Positions 5,688-6,739 of a DNA stretch of 6,739 bases are shown one piece after another (positions within the stretch are counted from its first letter, which is position 1; each line of letters opens with the position of its first letter). The notes beneath the pieces were generated by a model. That model searched no databases and was not told the DNA's origin. It saw only the letters and a program-made list of their open reading frames with translations. A program made the translations under genes and the position numbers. The DNA lies in the NCBI GenBank assembly GCA_016206585.1, contig JACQRE010000005.1, positions 1 to 6,739 on the forward strand. The letters run 5' to 3'. Origin of the DNA: Candidatus Omnitrophota bacterium. GTDB lineage: Bacteria; Omnitrophota; Gorgyraeia; Aquiviventales; Aquiviventaceae.

Positions 5688-6739
5688 GGGCGCGCCGCAG
5701 AGAACCTGTGGACCGCCGACGGGACGACCCGCTCGATCAGCGGCCGGCTGCCGGAGTCCACCAGCCGCAGGAAGGGCTGCGGCCAGCAGCCCACGATGAA
5801 GAGGGCGGCGATCAGCACGACGTACGGCAGCCGCGTAAACGGTGTGGCCGCGTCATGGACGTGGGCGTAGGCGCTCTTCGCCGGCCCGAAGAACACCCCG
5901 CGGACGAACCGCAGCATGTACACGGCGGTGATCACCACCCCGAAGATGCCGCAGAGGATCTGCGCCGGGTAGGCGTCCCAGCCGCCGAGGAAGACCAGGA
6001 GCTCCGCGACGAAGTTGGCGAAGCCGGGCAGCCCGCTCGAGGCCATGGCCGCGGCCACGCCGCACGTCGCGATGAAGGGCACCTGGTGCGCGAGGCCGCC
6101 CAGGTCCGGCAGGTAGCGCGTGTGGGCCTGGTCGTAGATGTGGCCGACGAGCGCGAAGGCCAGCGCGGTCATGAGGCCGTGCGCGAACATGAGGAGCACG
6201 GCCCCGCTGAGCGACAGCGGGGTCAGGCACGCGATGCCGAGCAGCACGTACCCCATGTGGCTGGACGATGAGTAGCCGATGAGGAGCTTGAGGTCTTTCT
6301 GCGCCATCGCGACGAAGCCGCCGTAGAGGATGTTCATCACGCAGATCATCGAGACCCACGGCATCCACAGCTGCGCCCCGGCGGGCAGCAGCCCGACGGC
6401 GAGCCGGATGATCGCGTAGGAGCCCAGCTTCATGAGCACCCCGGCGTGCAGCATGCTCACCGCCGACGGGGCCGCGGCGTGGCCGATGGGCGACCAGCTG
6501 TGCAGCGGCCACATGGGCGCGATGACGCCGAAGCCGATGGCGAGCAGCGGGAAGATCGCCGCCTGCAGCTGAAACGAGAGCGGCTTGGCGGTCAGCTCGC
6601 GCTGGAGCTCGACCACGTCGAACGTCGTGGAACCGGTGCTCGCGTAGAGCCACAGCAGCCCGATCAGGGCGATGACGGCCCCCAGCGTCAGGTAGATCGT
6701 CAGCTTCATGGCGGCGTACTCTTTGGAGAACCGCACCAC
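5684..6739 (-). CDS. nuoM: NADH-quinone oxidoreductase subunit M (NuoM), C-terminal part (partial)
   Basis: This is an antiporter-like proton-translocating subunit of the complex I membrane arm. The visible 351 residues are the C-terminal two thirds; about 150 N-terminal residues, including the TM5 glutamate, lie beyond the right edge, so the first codon (GTG at 6739-6737) is not the true start. Family marks are EYAAMKLTIYLTLG (7-20), PMWPLHSW (75-82) with His80, the TM8 lysine in AGVLMKLGSY (Lys104), AQKDLKLLIGYSSSSHMGY (146-164), FAHGLMTALAF (186-196) with His187, and the TM12 glutamate in LPGFANFVAELLVF (Glu246). Several hydrophobic helices follow to residue 325. The TM7 segment reads GFGVIAPMWP, with isoleucine (residue 73) where NuoM normally has lysine, and SPIGHAAAP replaces the usual LPDAH-x-x-AP. 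The stop overlaps the nuoN start (ATGA), so the two are probably coupled. nuoL or another nuoM would be expected upstream, outside the window. Confidence 0.95.
   Translation of the reverse strand: MVRFSKEYAAMKLTIYLTLGAVIALIGLLWLYASTGSTTFDVVELQRELTAKPLSFQLQAAIFPLLAIGFGVIAPMWPLHSWSPIGHAAAPSAVSMLHAGVLMKLGSYAIIRLAVGLLPAGAQLWMPWVSMICVMNILYGGFVAMAQKDLKLLIGYSSSSHMGYVLLGIACLTPLSLSGAVLLMFAHGLMTALAFALVGHIYDQAHTRYLPDLGGLAHQVPFIATCGVAAAMASSGLPGFANFVAELLVFLGGWDAYPAQILCGIFGVVITAVYMLRFVRGVFFGPAKSAYAHVHDAATPFTRLPYVVLIAALFIVGCWPQPFLRLVDSGSRPLIERVVPSAVHRFSAARP

Noticed and set aside
4782..5870. A 362-codon open frame on the plus strand
   Set aside because: It lies antisense to nuoN and the end of nuoM. Its product is dominated by Arg, Gln, His, Glu and Asp with no domain-like pattern, as expected from the complement of GC-rich membrane-protein codons.

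Overview
This 6.7 kb window is GC-rich and almost entirely protein-coding. The largest gap between genes is 8 bases. It suggests a high-GC, respiring, probably uncultured bacterium. The NuoI subtype (second cluster of the form CIYCGYCVEACPED, first cluster followed by CIYI) and the style of the genes would fit groups such as Methylomirabilota/NC10, Nitrospirota or Deltaproteobacteria-like lineages, but I cannot fix the phylum without a search.

Left part, plus strand (1 to about 4392): six tightly packed genes that look like one transcription unit. They are the 3' end of a membrane-anchored protein of unknown function; a NuoI-type 2x[4Fe-4S] ferredoxin subunit of respiratory complex I; a secreted serine alpha/beta-hydrolase; an exported dienelactone-hydrolase family protein with a cysteine nucleophile; a membrane-anchored endonuclease/exonuclease/phosphatase (EEP) family protein; and an SRPBCC (START/polyketide-cyclase-like) protein. 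Three of the five junctions are ATGA stop/start overlaps, one is a 28-base overlap and one is an 8-base gap, so translational coupling is likely.

Right part, minus strand (6739 down to 4273): nuoM (5' end outside the window) followed by nuoN, joined by another ATGA overlap. They encode two antiporter-like membrane subunits of complex I that carry out proton translocation. nuoN closes the operon and converges head-on with the SRPBCC gene. The two reading frames overlap by 120 bases.

Complex I is the common theme. NuoI belongs to the peripheral arm and carries electrons through clusters N6a/N6b towards the quinone site. NuoM and NuoN belong to the membrane arm. Here these genes lie on opposite strands, with nuoI embedded among hydrolase genes rather than in a standard nuoA-N order. 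Three points deserve a second look: nuoN is interrupted by what looks like a one-base deletion; NuoM appears to lack the usual TM7 lysine; and the SRPBCC frame runs past its natural end into antisense nuoN. I saw no RNA genes, mobile elements, CRISPR arrays or convincing terminators, and nothing that amounts to a clearly new multi-gene system.
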